Shown here one piece after another: positions 1 to 7,703 of a stretch of DNA of 26,284 nucleotides (positions are counted from its first letter, which is position 1; each line of letters opens with the position of its first letter). The position numbers and the translations under genes were made by a program. The DNA lies in assembly GCA_050694215.1 (NCBI GenBank), contig JBOGXB010000026.1, forward strand, positions 1-26,284, given 5' to 3'. Source of the DNA: JBOGXB01 sp050694215 (lineage in GTDB: Bacteria > Actinomycetota > CADDZG01 > WHSQ01). Under the pieces are notes generated by a model that was not told the DNA's origin, did no database searches, and saw only the letters and a program-made list of their open reading frames with translations.

Positions 1-285
1 TCGTCACGACCGCTCGAAGGAGTTCGGAGCCCTGGCTCAGCCCCGTGGCAAACCTAGGAAGGTCCGCGATGGTGGGACATAGCTACCGAAGCCAAACCGG
101 GACACGGGTACTGAGACCTCACACTGACCACTGAGGTTGGCGGAGCCTCGGTGACGAGTCCTTGCCGGTTCACGCGCCTCCTCCTGGACCCCGTGACTCC
201 ATCCCATACCGTTGCATTATCCCAGCGCTGGGCTTCATTGATTGAGTAGTGGATTTCGGGGTCGCGCTTCTCTAACTTTCCAGGG

Positions 286-1002
286 GTGTTGCGGGCCGAT
301 CCTGATTCCCTCATCCGTGGGTACCGCGCGCTCATAGCCGCGTTGGCTTGCCTAGTGTTGTTCGTGGTCGCGCCCCTGCCGATCAAAGCATCCCCCCGCC
401 GGCACATGGAGGTGGTCGCGTGGTACGTACCGTCTTTCTCCCGCCCGACGCGGGACCTCAGGCGCTCGATTCGAGCCATCCGTTTCCGCAGGGGTGGTGA
501 GCGTTTCGACGGCTTCGGTCTCGACATCGAGGCCACAAAGGTGAGCAACGTCTCGGTGCGTAACGAGAGGCTGCTCCGGCTATCGGATCGGATCAGAAGG
601 AAGGCCGGGAATGCCCTCCCATTTGCGGCCATCACCCCTGATCCACTGGCGTCGCTCTATTGGCCCCGGTTTCCCTGGGGCCGTATCGCCCGGCGGTTCG
701 ACGTCCTGGTGCCGATGGGCTATTTCTCCTTCCACGCATCGGGCTACAAGGAGGTGCTCGGATACACGACCAGAGCGATCCGTAGGGTCCGCCGGGCAAC
801 CAGACACGTGAAGCGATCGATCCATCTCATAGGCGGCATCGGCGGGGATGCCGGTCGGTCCTCGACGCGTGCTTTCGTCAGGGCGGTCGACCGCAACAGG
901 CTGATAGGGGCGAGCTTCTACGACGCACCGGTCACGTCCCGCGCCGAATGGGCCGAGCTCCGCGTTCTGGCGGGACGCAGGGCGCCGAAGCCAGATTCTT
1001 AG
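286..1002 (+). CDS. Exported TIM-barrel glycoside hydrolase-like protein, short
   Basis: The 238-residue product starts at GTG; an in-frame TAG at 247 leaves no earlier start, and there is no strong ribosome binding site. Residues about 10-36 form a signal peptide or membrane anchor (ALIAALACLVLFVVA core). The rest reads like part of a glycosidase TIM barrel: a strand VVAWYVPSF, an acidic strand end GFGLDIEA recalling the DxE catalytic strands of chitinase-like barrels, AAITPDP, YWPRFPW, VLVPMGY and a late strand IHLIGGIGG. A complete eight-strand barrel usually needs about 250-300 residues after the signal peptide, so the first strands may be missing. The fold is inferred from motif order, and the substrate is unknown. 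The next gene lies 63 bases downstream on the same strand. Confidence 0.6.
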   Translation: MLRADPDSLIRGYRALIAALACLVLFVVAPLPIKASPRRHMEVVAWYVPSFSRPTRDLRRSIRAIRFRRGGERFDGFGLDIEATKVSNVSVRNERLLRLSDRIRRKAGNALPFAAITPDPLASLYWPRFPWGRIARRFDVLVPMGYFSFHASGYKEVLGYTTRAIRRVRRATRHVKRSIHLIGGIGGDAGRSSTRAFVRAVDRNRLIGASFYDAPVTSRAEWAELRVLAGRRAPKPDS

Positions 1003-1065
1003 AGTCCTGAGGGTGTAGAACGCTCGCATGGGCTCACTCCGGGCGCGGCGAGCGACCGGTCGCGG

Positions 1066-1380
1066 GTGGCCTGGCCGATGAGACGCCGAGGAGCCGTCGT
1101 GGGAGTTTGCACCTTCCTGACGTTCGCGGTCTGGTCTCCTCTCGCGCCGGCAATGCCCGACGACGGTCCGACGACCCGGCTGCGTGAGTCCGCCGTGCTT
1201 GCGGCCCCCGACGAGCCCGCTGCCCCCCTTGCCCAACCGAGGAGGAAGAGGCGCGCCCGCCCCGGCAGTGTCTACGACGGGATCCCGTGGGACACAGCCG
1301 CCGTGGCTCTGCTCCTGTCTGCCGCGATCGGGGCGGCCGGAGCCAAGATCTACGTGGGGATAACGGGCCCCGACGACTAG
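1066..1380 (+). CDS. Small secreted or membrane protein of unknown function
   Basis: A 104-residue protein with no family I recognise. It starts at GTG 1066, with ATG 1078 as an alternative. The N-terminus (after MRRR) is a signal-like hydrophobic stretch, GAVVGVCTFLTFAVW. The middle is Pro/Ala rich with a basic patch (RRKRRARPG). Residues about 79-98 form a second hydrophobic segment, followed by a short acidic end (GPDD). It would sit in the membrane or be exported with a C-terminal anchor. It lies between two genes for exported proteins on the same strand, so a surface role is plausible but not shown. The ribosome binding site is weak; the high GC at third codon positions supports coding. 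Confidence 0.5.
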   Translation: MAWPMRRRGAVVGVCTFLTFAVWSPLAPAMPDDGPTTRLRESAVLAAPDEPAAPLAQPRRKRRARPGSVYDGIPWDTAAVALLLSAAIGAAGAKIYVGITGPDD

Positions 1381-1464
1381 ACCCTGGGCAGGGCATCCCC
1401 CTCCTCCGTCGAACCAGGACATAGAGGACGGACGGAACTCGCAGGCTGGCCATCGGGGAGAGCT

Positions 1465-2886
1465 ATGCATCGAATCCTGAAGATCGTCGTCGCAGCTTCC
1501 ATGCTGGCGATTCCGGCAGCAGCTCATGCGACGACGGAGTCGATTCAGACGACCGTCGCCGTTGCGGCGCGGGCAAAGGGATCTTTCAAGCAGGTAGGTC
1601 ACAACGCGCTCAATAACCGCGGCATGAACGCCGCCCTTGCGGTTCGAGGGCGCTACGCCTACGTGGGAAGTCGCACGGACGGTCCAGAGCCGGACCGGGG
1701 CGTGTACGTCGTCGACGTCTCGAAGCCGTCCGCTCCCGAGGTCGTTCACGAGATCGGGCCTCCTCAGGAAGGAAACGAGGGCGAGACGTCGCGTGAGATG
1801 CGCATCTGGCCGGAGAAGGACCTCCTGATCGTGATGAACCTGGGGTCCAACTGCAGCGAGCTGATCCACTGGTGCTCACCGCGCCGTGTCGCAGACAACA
1901 TCCGGTTCTACGACATCTCGGGGAAGCGCGCGGCGAAGCCGAAGCTCGTCGCGGAGTACAAGCCCTCGCAGAACCCCCATGAGTTCTACTTGTGGGACGA
2001 CCCCAGTCGAAGGGGTCGTGCGCTGATGTTCATGTCGACCCCCGGCTCGGACGCCACCTCCCTTCTCGTCACCGATATCTCCGGCGCGCGCAAGGGGAAG
2101 TTCAAGGAGCTCGGCAAGACCAGGTTCCCCATGAACGACGGGAGCCTCCACTCGCTGAGCCTCTCCCCGAACGGAAAGCGGGCCACCATGGCATACCTGA
2201 CTGGTGGCTTCTTCATGATCGACACCTCCGACTTCGCCGAAGGGGCACGCAAGCCTCGCTTCCGGATGATGACTCCGGCGAAGAACCGGCCTAAGTGGCC
2301 GGGGCCGGGCGCCCACAGCGCGATCCCCCTGTTCGGTAAGCCTTATGCGCTCGTGACCGACGAGGTCTACGGCGAGGCACTCAAAGCGCTGGGCGGGCAC
2401 GGCTGCCCGTGGGGCTGGGTGCGCATGCTCGACATCCGGAACCCGTCGCGTCCCAAGGTCAAGGCCGAGTACAAGCTGCCGCAGAACGATCCCGACTTCT
2501 GCACGACCGACGTGCCCCGGCCCTCATCGAGCTACGCTGCTCACAATCCCACGCTCACGCCGAACCTCGCCCTCCTCACCTGGCATGCAGGGGGACTTCA
2601 GGCGATCGACTTGAGCAACCCCGTGAAGCCCAAACAGGCGGCCGAATTCAGGCCCGAGCCCCTGCCCTTCGTCTTGCTCGAAGACCCAGCATTGAGCTTG
2701 GGACAGGACAAGGTCGTCATGTGGAGCTTCCCCGTCATTCAGGACGGCCTCATCTATGTTACGGACGTCCGTAACGGGTTGTACATCCTGAAGTACAGGG
2801 GTCCGCACGCTGCCGAGGTGAATGGAGTCGACTTCCTCGAGGGCAACTCGAACCTCGGCGACACAATGCGCTTCGCACGTCGTTAG
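1465..2886 (+). CDS. Secreted LVIVD-repeat beta-propeller protein
   Basis: A 473-residue exported protein starting at ATG, with GGGGAG four bases upstream of it. Residues 1-22 are a typical signal peptide (basic start, hydrophobic core, AHA before the likely cleavage site). The mature part repeats units of the type 'G-x-YAYVGS...GVYVVDVSKPSAPEVV', 'NIRFYDISG', 'VRMLDIRNPSRPKV', 'LQAIDLSNPVKPK' and 'IYVTDVRNGLYILKY', which is the LVIVD repeat pattern of extracellular beta-propellers. Several His and Cys residues (for example CSELIHWCS) could bind metal or form disulfides. Members of this family are surface or secreted proteins of mostly unknown function, and no enzyme signature is visible. An intrinsic terminator follows 85 bases after the stop. 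Confidence 0.8.
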   Translation: MHRILKIVVAASMLAIPAAAHATTESIQTTVAVAARAKGSFKQVGHNALNNRGMNAALAVRGRYAYVGSRTDGPEPDRGVYVVDVSKPSAPEVVHEIGPPQEGNEGETSREMRIWPEKDLLIVMNLGSNCSELIHWCSPRRVADNIRFYDISGKRAAKPKLVAEYKPSQNPHEFYLWDDPSRRGRALMFMSTPGSDATSLLVTDISGARKGKFKELGKTRFPMNDGSLHSLSLSPNGKRATMAYLTGGFFMIDTSDFAEGARKPRFRMMTPAKNRPKWPGPGAHSAIPLFGKPYALVTDEVYGEALKALGGHGCPWGWVRMLDIRNPSRPKVKAEYKLPQNDPDFCTTDVPRPSSSYAAHNPTLTPNLALLTWHAGGLQAIDLSNPVKPKQAAEFRPEPLPFVLLEDPALSLGQDKVVMWSFPVIQDGLIYVTDVRNGLYILKYRGPHAAEVNGVDFLEGNSNLGDTMRFARR

Positions 2887-2971
2887 CACACGGCGGAGTA
2901 TTCGACAACAACGCAGCAACCAAGCGGTCGTTTGACGAATCGGTGATGCGAGGCTAACTTCGCGCCTCTTT

Positions 2972-2997
2972 GGAGCCCTTTGGGGCTCCTTTTTGTT
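2972..2997 (+). terminator. Intrinsic terminator after the LVIVD gene
   Basis: A 7-bp stem, GGAGCCC (2972-2978) pairing with GGGCTCC (2983-2989), closes the loop TTTG and is followed by TTTTTGTT (2990-2997). This is a textbook rho-independent terminator. It overlaps the 5' end of the longest open frame of the next gene, which argues that the next gene starts downstream of it. Confidence 0.85.
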
Positions 2998-3024
2998 GGC
3001 GGCGAACCGGGGAGGTCAAGGGGC

Positions 3025-3387
3025 ATCAAGAAGGTAGTTGTGCTGGCATGTGCGCTTATCGTTGCGATCACTGCCGTCGCATACGCGCACCACCGTGTGA
3101 TCAGAGGTAAGGCGGTCTATTACTCGAACATCTATGCGGGCGAGACTATGGCCTGCGGGGGCACCTACCAGCCGTGGAAGATGGTTGCAGCGCACAGACG
3201 GCTGCCTTGCGGCACGAGACTTCGGGTCGAGAACCGCGCGAATGGTCGAACGGTCACGGTCACAGTGCGAGACAGAGGACCCTACGACGGCGACTACGTG
3301 CTGGACCTGTCGCGACGCGCGGCCCGCAGGCTCCGGTATGTGAGTCGCGGCTGGACGCGCGTCCGCGCTGTAGTGCTCCACGACTGA
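3025..3387 (+). CDS. RlpA-like double-psi beta-barrel exported protein
   Basis: The product has an N-terminal signal peptide (KKVVVLACALIVAITAVAYA) and a C-terminal RlpA-type double-psi beta-barrel of about 95 residues. The family hallmarks are present: GKAVYYSN, MVAAHRRLPCGTRLRV, NRANGRTVTVTVRDRGPY and VLDLSRRAARRL. RlpA-like domains are found in peptidoglycan-binding or lytic transglycosylase proteins and in the related resuscitation-factor and expansin folds; enzymatic activity is not certain. Two cysteines (in MACGG and LPCGT) could form a disulfide. The open frame reaches TTG 2980, but that lies inside a terminator. GGGGAGG at 3009-3015 points to a start at 3025, which is ATC; GTG 3040 is the first ordinary downstream start. 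Coordinates here assume 3025. Confidence 0.75.
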   Translation: MKKVVVLACALIVAITAVAYAHHRVIRGKAVYYSNIYAGETMACGGTYQPWKMVAAHRRLPCGTRLRVENRANGRTVTVTVRDRGPYDGDYVLDLSRRAARRLRYVSRGWTRVRAVVLHD

Positions 3388-3395
3388 GAAGCATT

Positions 3396-3418
3396 AAGAC
3401 CCTCTAGATGAGGGGGCC
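3396..3418. terminator. Possible bidirectional terminator between convergent genes
   Basis: CCCTC (3400-3404) and GAGGG (3410-3414) form a 5-bp stem around TAGAT, between the ends of the RlpA-like gene (+) and the SCP2 gene (-). On the minus strand it is followed by TCTTAAT, a weak U-tract. A second small hairpin (GACCG 3422-3426 with CGGTC 3434-3438) overlaps the SCP2 stop. The location supports a terminator role, but the stems are short. Confidence 0.35.
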
Positions 3419-3436
3419 GTGGACCGGACGCTTCGG

Positions 3437-3826
3437 TCAGTACTCGACGTCGACGTCCGAAACGGCTTTGGGCATAGCGTTGAAAACGCCCTGCAACTGC
3501 ATGAGCTTCATCATGTTGCCGGAGATCTTGAGCTTGCCCTGCATGAATGCGTTCTGGGCGTTCAGCTCCTGCTTGTTGATCGCAACCGCGGTCTCGTAGT
3601 TCTGCGAGATGGTCGCCTCCGGGTCGGTGACCTCGCCGACGCCCACCTCGGCAGAGCCGCCCTCGAGAGTGAAGTAGTACTTCCCCTCTCCGCCCTCCGG
3701 CGTGTCCGTGACCACCTGCTGCAGCTTGACGCTCTGGCCGGACGAGGCCTGCTTGAACTCGTCGGAGGAGTTGAGTCTCTCGGTCATCGTGCTGGCCCAT
3801 TCCTCCGTGAGGAACTTGACTCCCAC
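3437..3826 (-). CDS. SCP2 sterol-carrier-like lipid-binding protein
   Basis: A 129-residue cytosolic protein that is essentially a single SCP2 domain. It has an N-terminal helix (MGVKFLTEEWASTMTERLN), a beta-sheet core (KYYFTLEGGSAEVGVG), the segment DPEATISQNYETAVAINKQELNAQNAFMQGKLKISGN, and a closing helix MMKLMQLQGVF. The pattern 'DATI..s......l..G..n...a...GklkieGd..k...l' is the SCP2 signature. Such domains bind lipids or acyl-CoA; the ligand here is unknown. It starts at GTG with GGGAGG upstream on the minus strand. It is divergent from the NUDIX gene and convergent with the RlpA-like gene. Confidence 0.85.
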   Translation of the reverse strand: MGVKFLTEEWASTMTERLNSSDEFKQASSGQSVKLQQVVTDTPEGGEGKYYFTLEGGSAEVGVGEVTDPEATISQNYETAVAINKQELNAQNAFMQGKLKISGNMMKLMQLQGVFNAMPKAVSDVDVEY

Positions 3827-3879
3827 GTGTGCCTCCCTCGATTTCGACTTACCTGGCCGCAGAACATACCGTCTCGAGC

Positions 3880-4728
3880 GTGACTACACCCACGGAAGCA
3901 GAGGCGCCACGGGACGCGGCCACCCTCGTCGTCCTGCGCGAGGGACGGGCGGGACCCGAGGTGCTTCTGACGGTCCGGCCGCAGCACCTGCGCTTCATGG
4001 GGGGCGCGACCGTGTTCCCGGGAGGTGCGGTCGCGTCCGCGGACCTCGACCCCCGATGGGCCGACGCGTCCGCGTTGAGCCCGGAGCGGGCTGCGGCCCA
4101 GCTCGGGATGGAGAGACGAGACCTCGCTCTCGCCCTGTTCGTCTGTGCCCTGAGGGAGGCGTTCGAGGAGGTCGGCTTCATCGCGGGGGACGGGCCCACC
4201 GACCGGCTTCGCCCCGAGGATGCCGGGGATCCGCAGCGATTTCTCGAACGCTGTCTCGACTTCGGCATAGTGCTGGCAACCGACCGGCTGGTCGCGGCCG
4301 GGAGCTGGGTGACGCCCCTCGGTTCTCCGGTCAGGTTCAACGCGCGTTTCTTCCTCACTCATGGCGATCCGCGTTGGGAGCCGGTTCCCGACCCCGACGA
4401 GGTTGAGAGTTGCCGCTGGGTGACTCCAGCTCTTGCGCTCGACGATCTCGGCGAAGGCCGTGCGTTGATGGCGCCCCCGACGATCGAGATGCTCCAGCGA
4501 CTGCAGGCTCATTCGACGATCACGGAGATGGAAGCCGCGGTTGCGGGAGACGCACTGACGGGGGCCGGGGGCGTCGTGTCGGTGCGGACCTCTCCTTTGG
4601 TCCACGTTGTGCTCGCCCCTAACCCAAGTTTCATGACCGGCCCCGGCACGAACACCTACGTCGTGGGAACAGGCCCTACGGTCGTGATCACCCGGCAGTC
4701 GAGGATGCGCTCTATCTGGACGCCGTAA
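3880..4728 (+). CDS. NUDIX hydrolase (NUDT19-like), N-terminal part of a split NUDIX-MBL protein
   Basis: Residues about 10-200 form a NUDIX domain of the NUDT7/NUDT19 type. The FPGG segment (residues 46-49) is separated from the REAFEEVGF half of the Nudix box (92-100) by a roughly 40-residue insertion, as in coenzyme A diphosphatase relatives. The glutamates of REAFEEVG are the expected metal ligands. After about residue 235 the frame enters the first strands of a metallo-beta-lactamase fold (PNPSFMTGPGTNTYVVG...TVVI). It then loses register at 4690 and stops at 4728; the rest of the domain continues in another frame (4692-5372). I chose GTG 3880 (MTTPTEAEAPRD). GTG 3829 gives 17 more residues but sits almost on top of the divergent SCP2 start codon. 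Activity on CoA or acyl-CoA is an inference from the family. Confidence 0.75.
   Translation: MTTPTEAEAPRDAATLVVLREGRAGPEVLLTVRPQHLRFMGGATVFPGGAVASADLDPRWADASALSPERAAAQLGMERRDLALALFVCALREAFEEVGFIAGDGPTDRLRPEDAGDPQRFLERCLDFGIVLATDRLVAAGSWVTPLGSPVRFNARFFLTHGDPRWEPVPDPDEVESCRWVTPALALDDLGEGRALMAPPTIEMLQRLQAHSTITEMEAAVAGDALTGAGGVVSVRTSPLVHVVLAPNPSFMTGPGTNTYVVGTGPTVVITRQSRMRSIWTP
4689..4692 (+). other. Apparent single-base deletion (frameshift) in the NUDIX-MBL gene
   Basis: Up to 4689 the frame reads ...GTG ATC (VVI). From 4692 the next frame reads CCG GCA GTC GAG GAT (PAVED...) without a stop to 5372. The two are separated by AC. Metallo-beta-lactamase proteins normally read VVIDPG or VVIDPA here, so the ancestral codon was probably GAC and one G is missing. 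Restoring it joins both halves into one open frame of about 1494 bases. Confidence 0.75.
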
Positions 4729-4745
4729 CGGCCGCCGCGGGGGAG

Positions 4746-5372
4746 ATGTCCGCGATCCTGGTCACCCATCGTCATCCCGATCATGTCGGTGGGGTCCGGG
4801 CTTTGTCCGGACGAACCAATGCGCCGGTCTGCGCCTACGGGAACGAACCCGCCGGCGGGGTGGACGTGCGACCCCTCGAGGACGGGGAGATGATCGACGT
4901 TCCCGGCGCGCCCCTTCGGGTTCTCCACACCCCCGGCCATGCCCCCGATCACGTCTGCTTCTTGCAGGAGGGCAGCGCCAGTTTGTTCGCGGGTGACAAC
5001 ATCCTCGGCGAGGGGACCGCGGTCATAGCCCCACCCGAGGGAGACATGGACGCTTATCTGTCGTCGCTCGCGAGACTGCTCGACTTCCACATCGACCGAA
5101 TCTATCCGGGCCACTTCCGTTCCCTGGATGGGGGCCGCGAGGTCATCGAGGGCTATCTCGCCCATCGGGCAGAGCGCGAACGGCAGATCGTCTCGGCATT
5201 GGATTCCGGCCCCCGCACTGCCGAGGACATAGTCATGGATGTCTACACGGACACCCCCGAATCTCTGCTTCCGGTAGCGGTCCAGCAAGTGCTTGCGCAC
5301 CTCACCAGCATGGAGAGGAAAGGCCGTGTTCGAAGCGAAAGTCCATACTGGGTGATCGATGTCGGTGATTGA
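4746..5372 (+). CDS. Metallo-beta-lactamase fold hydrolase (LACTB2-like), C-terminal part of a split NUDIX-MBL protein
   Basis: The 208-residue open frame contains the zinc motifs of the metallo-beta-lactamase superfamily: THRHPDHVGG (HxHxDH), LHTPGHAPDHVCF (third His), FAGDNILG (bridging Asp) and YPGHF (last His). A C-terminal winged-helix-like segment (TAEDIVMDVY...AHLTSMERKGRV) is typical of LACTB2-type members. In frame the coding actually extends upstream to 4692 (PAVEDALYLDAVTAAAGEM). The first beta-strands and the TNTYVVG segment are in the preceding frame, so this open frame alone lacks the start of the fold and is probably not an independent gene. No ribosome binding site is obvious at ATG 4746. 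It is either the second half of a pseudogene or the product of a sequencing error in an intact fusion gene. Confidence 0.75.
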   Translation: MSAILVTHRHPDHVGGVRALSGRTNAPVCAYGNEPAGGVDVRPLEDGEMIDVPGAPLRVLHTPGHAPDHVCFLQEGSASLFAGDNILGEGTAVIAPPEGDMDAYLSSLARLLDFHIDRIYPGHFRSLDGGREVIEGYLAHRAERERQIVSALDSGPRTAEDIVMDVYTDTPESLLPVAVQQVLAHLTSMERKGRVRSESPYWVIDVGD

Positions 5373-5424
5373 GTTGGAGTGGTCATAACGGAAATGGATC
5401 TTCGAGTGGGGGGATGATCGGCTC

Positions 5425-7617
5425 GTGGGGCGTCATGTGGGGACGCGAGAAGGAACATCCCCGAGGAGGATGAAGCCGTTCGCCCGGCAGCGTCAGTCGG
5501 CTCATCGAGGTAGCTGGCGCTGGACTGTCCATGTGGCGGAGATCACCGCATGGGGCACGGTGGCTCTCGTCCTCCTGGTTCTCCAACTCGCCGGTGTCGA
5601 CTCCACCACCTACGCATGGACGCTGATTGTCACGGCCGCACTCTCAGTGTGGCTGTGGGTCTTCTTCCATGTTCTCCTCTTCCGATCGGGGGCCGAGACC
5701 TGGACGGCATGGGCCGGGGTCGTCGTCGACGTGCTCTTCGCCACAGCTCTGTTCGCCTTGCTGCGCGATCACGTTCCCTCCGCCCAGCTCATATTCGTGC
5801 CCGTCGTAATCGCTACGGGCCTGCTCGGGGGCTTCAACGAGGCCCTGGCAGCTTCACTGCTGGCCGTTGCCGGTTATTGGGGAGTTGCAGCGATCACTGG
5901 CCCGGCGCCGAGCGCAATCGCGGGAGTCTTCAACACCTGCCTCTTGGTTCTGACCGGCTCGGTCGCGGGTCTCCTGGCGCGCGAGTTGAGAGCTCACTAC
6001 CGTGCCGAGCAGGAGGAGCACCGGCTGGCCACTGCAGTTCGGCACCGCTTGCTGGCCGTATTGGATGCGGTCGATGAGGCGATCGTGTTCAGGGACAGGC
6101 AGGGCATGGCGCGCGTCGTGAACCAGCGCGCGGGCGAGCTATTCGGGGTGGACCCCGATTCCTTCATCGGTCTTCCCGCGGTTGGGCTGCTGAGGACCAT
6201 TGCGCGCCAGACAGAAGACCCCGAAGGCTTCATGGAGGCGTTCCAGCAGCTCCGCGACGATCCTGAGAAGGAGCTTCGGTTCGAGATCGATCAGATCATG
6301 CCCGTCCGCCGGCAGCTCCGACTCTTCTCGGGGCCGACGCTCGACGACGACGGCGACCTGGTCGGCCGGATCGATGTGTATACGGACATTACCGAAGGCG
6401 TGCGCAGAGCCGCCGAGGTCCAACAACTCTACGAGGAAGCGCGCAAGACGGCCGAGAGCTACCAACGCGCGCTGCTTCCTGAGGCTGTTCCCAGTCTTCC
6501 CCGTCTCAGCTTGGTCGCCCACTACATCGCGGCGGCAGGTCGGCGTGCGGTGTGCGGTGACTTCTACGACTTCATTCCTTTCCCCGATGGTCGATTCGGG
6601 ATCGTCCTCGGTGACGTCTGTGGCATCGGACCCAGCGCCGCCAACGACGCGGCGCTGTCTCGATACACCATGAGGTCGCTCGCCGCGCGGGAGACCGACC
6701 CAGGCCGGCTGATGGTGGCCATGAACGAACAGGTGCGTCTCCAGTGCGACACGGAGAGGTTCGTGCGGCTGATGTTCGGAGTCCTCGATCCCGAGCGAGC
6801 GCATTTCGAGTACGCGAACGCCGGGCACGTTCCTCCCATCGTGTACAGGCAATCGAGCGGCGGGCTCGAGTGGCTCGAAGAGGGCGGTCTTGCTCTCGGC
6901 ATCGAAGAGGACGTCGACTTCAAGGTGGGCCACATCGAGCTGGAGCCCGGCGACATGCTCATCCTCTACACGGACGGCCTGACCGAGGCTCCTCGTCATG
7001 GCCGTCCCTTCGGACGCGGGAAGTTTGGTGACATCGTCCAGGAGTACGGAGTCGGTACACCGGGTGAGTTGGTCCAGGCCCTGCGGCGATCGGTCGACGC
7101 GTGGACGTCTGAGGATGGGCTCCGCGACGACCTCGCGATCGTCGTCTGCCAGGTCGTCCCCGATCGAGCCCTCGGAGTACCCACGCGAGAGCTTGTGCTA
7201 CCCAACGAGCCCGTGCGGGTGGCAGAGGCGCGCGCGTTCGTGGCCGGCTTTCTCGCCGATCTGCGAGCCCCCGTCGAGACCTCGGCGGAGATCCTTCTGG
7301 CCGTGGGTGAGGCCGCGGCCAATGCTTACAGGCACGGACGAAAGGAGGAGGGGCGCAACGAGATTCGCGTCCACTGCGCTCTGGAGGGGCCCATGGTCTC
7401 GGTTACCGTCGCCGACGACGGGCCCGGGTTCGATCCCGCGGCGGCAGAGACCGCCTCTCTCCCCGATCGTTTCTCGGCCGGAGGGCGAGGGCTGTTCCTG
7501 ATGCGAAAGCTCATGGACGACGTTGAGATCGACATCTCGGGGAGCGGGACGAAGGTGACGATGAGCCGGCGGGTGTTCGACTCGGCCGGGAACGGAGGAG
7601 GACGATCGGCGCGATAA
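5425..7617 (+). CDS. Membrane-bound PAS / SpoIIE (PP2C) phosphatase / HATPase fusion, RsbU-RsbW type
   Basis: A 730-residue regulator. Residues about 36-185 hold around six membrane helices; 205-325 a PAS domain (LDAVDEAIVFRDRQG...VYTDITEG); 345-577 a SpoIIE/RsbU PP2C phosphatase with metal aspartates in CGDFYD (D379, D382), GDVCGIG (D397), LYTDG (D517) and LRDD (568-569). Residues 590-716 are a serine kinase-type HATPase domain with N-box GEAAANAYRHG and G-box DDGPGFD. Such proteins dephosphorylate, and may also phosphorylate, an anti-anti-sigma (STAS) partner, linking a sensed signal to alternative sigma factors. No STAS or sigma gene lies in the window. The start is uncertain: GTG 5425, GTG 5437, or ATG 5470, which directly abuts GAGGAGG. 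Confidence 0.88.
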   Translation: MGRHVGTREGTSPRRMKPFARQRQSAHRGSWRWTVHVAEITAWGTVALVLLVLQLAGVDSTTYAWTLIVTAALSVWLWVFFHVLLFRSGAETWTAWAGVVVDVLFATALFALLRDHVPSAQLIFVPVVIATGLLGGFNEALAASLLAVAGYWGVAAITGPAPSAIAGVFNTCLLVLTGSVAGLLARELRAHYRAEQEEHRLATAVRHRLLAVLDAVDEAIVFRDRQGMARVVNQRAGELFGVDPDSFIGLPAVGLLRTIARQTEDPEGFMEAFQQLRDDPEKELRFEIDQIMPVRRQLRLFSGPTLDDDGDLVGRIDVYTDITEGVRRAAEVQQLYEEARKTAESYQRALLPEAVPSLPRLSLVAHYIAAAGRRAVCGDFYDFIPFPDGRFGIVLGDVCGIGPSAANDAALSRYTMRSLAARETDPGRLMVAMNEQVRLQCDTERFVRLMFGVLDPERAHFEYANAGHVPPIVYRQSSGGLEWLEEGGLALGIEEDVDFKVGHIELEPGDMLILYTDGLTEAPRHGRPFGRGKFGDIVQEYGVGTPGELVQALRRSVDAWTSEDGLRDDLAIVVCQVVPDRALGVPTRELVLPNEPVRVAEARAFVAGFLADLRAPVETSAEILLAVGEAAANAYRHGRKEEGRNEIRVHCALEGPMVSVTVADDGPGFDPAAAETASLPDRFSAGGRGLFLMRKLMDDVEIDISGSGTKVTMSRRVFDSAGNGGGRSAR

Positions 7618-7633
7618 TTGACCTCTCGGTCAA
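7618..7633 (+). other. Perfect 6-bp hairpin directly after the phosphatase stop codon
   Basis: TTGACC (7618-7623) and GGTCAA (7628-7633) pair around TCTC, beginning on the base after the TAA stop. There is no U-tract. It could be an mRNA 3' structure or a dyad operator for the thiolase gene starting at 7704. Confidence 0.3.
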
Positions 7634-7703
7634 GAGCTGGTGGGCGGCGATCGTTCGGCTCACCGGGCGGGTCCCACGGCAGACGACGAAAGGAAGGCGC
7701 TAG

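Noticed and set aside
2..82. Possible C-terminal end of a truncated upstream gene (frame 2, ending KVRDGGT, TAG at 80-82)
   Set aside because: Only 26 codons, with no recognisable motif and only mild third-position GC bias. A small hairpin (116-121 with 132-137) could end it, but the evidence is too thin.
54..635. Long minus-strand open frame opposite the glycosidase-like gene
   Set aside because: Arg/Ser/Pro-rich composition and overlap with a better plus-strand gene carrying a signal peptide; a GC-rich shadow frame.
580..1869. Minus-strand open frame of 429 codons
   Set aside because: Spans three plus-strand genes and their gaps, is low-complexity Arg/Gly/Asp-rich, and shows no domain.
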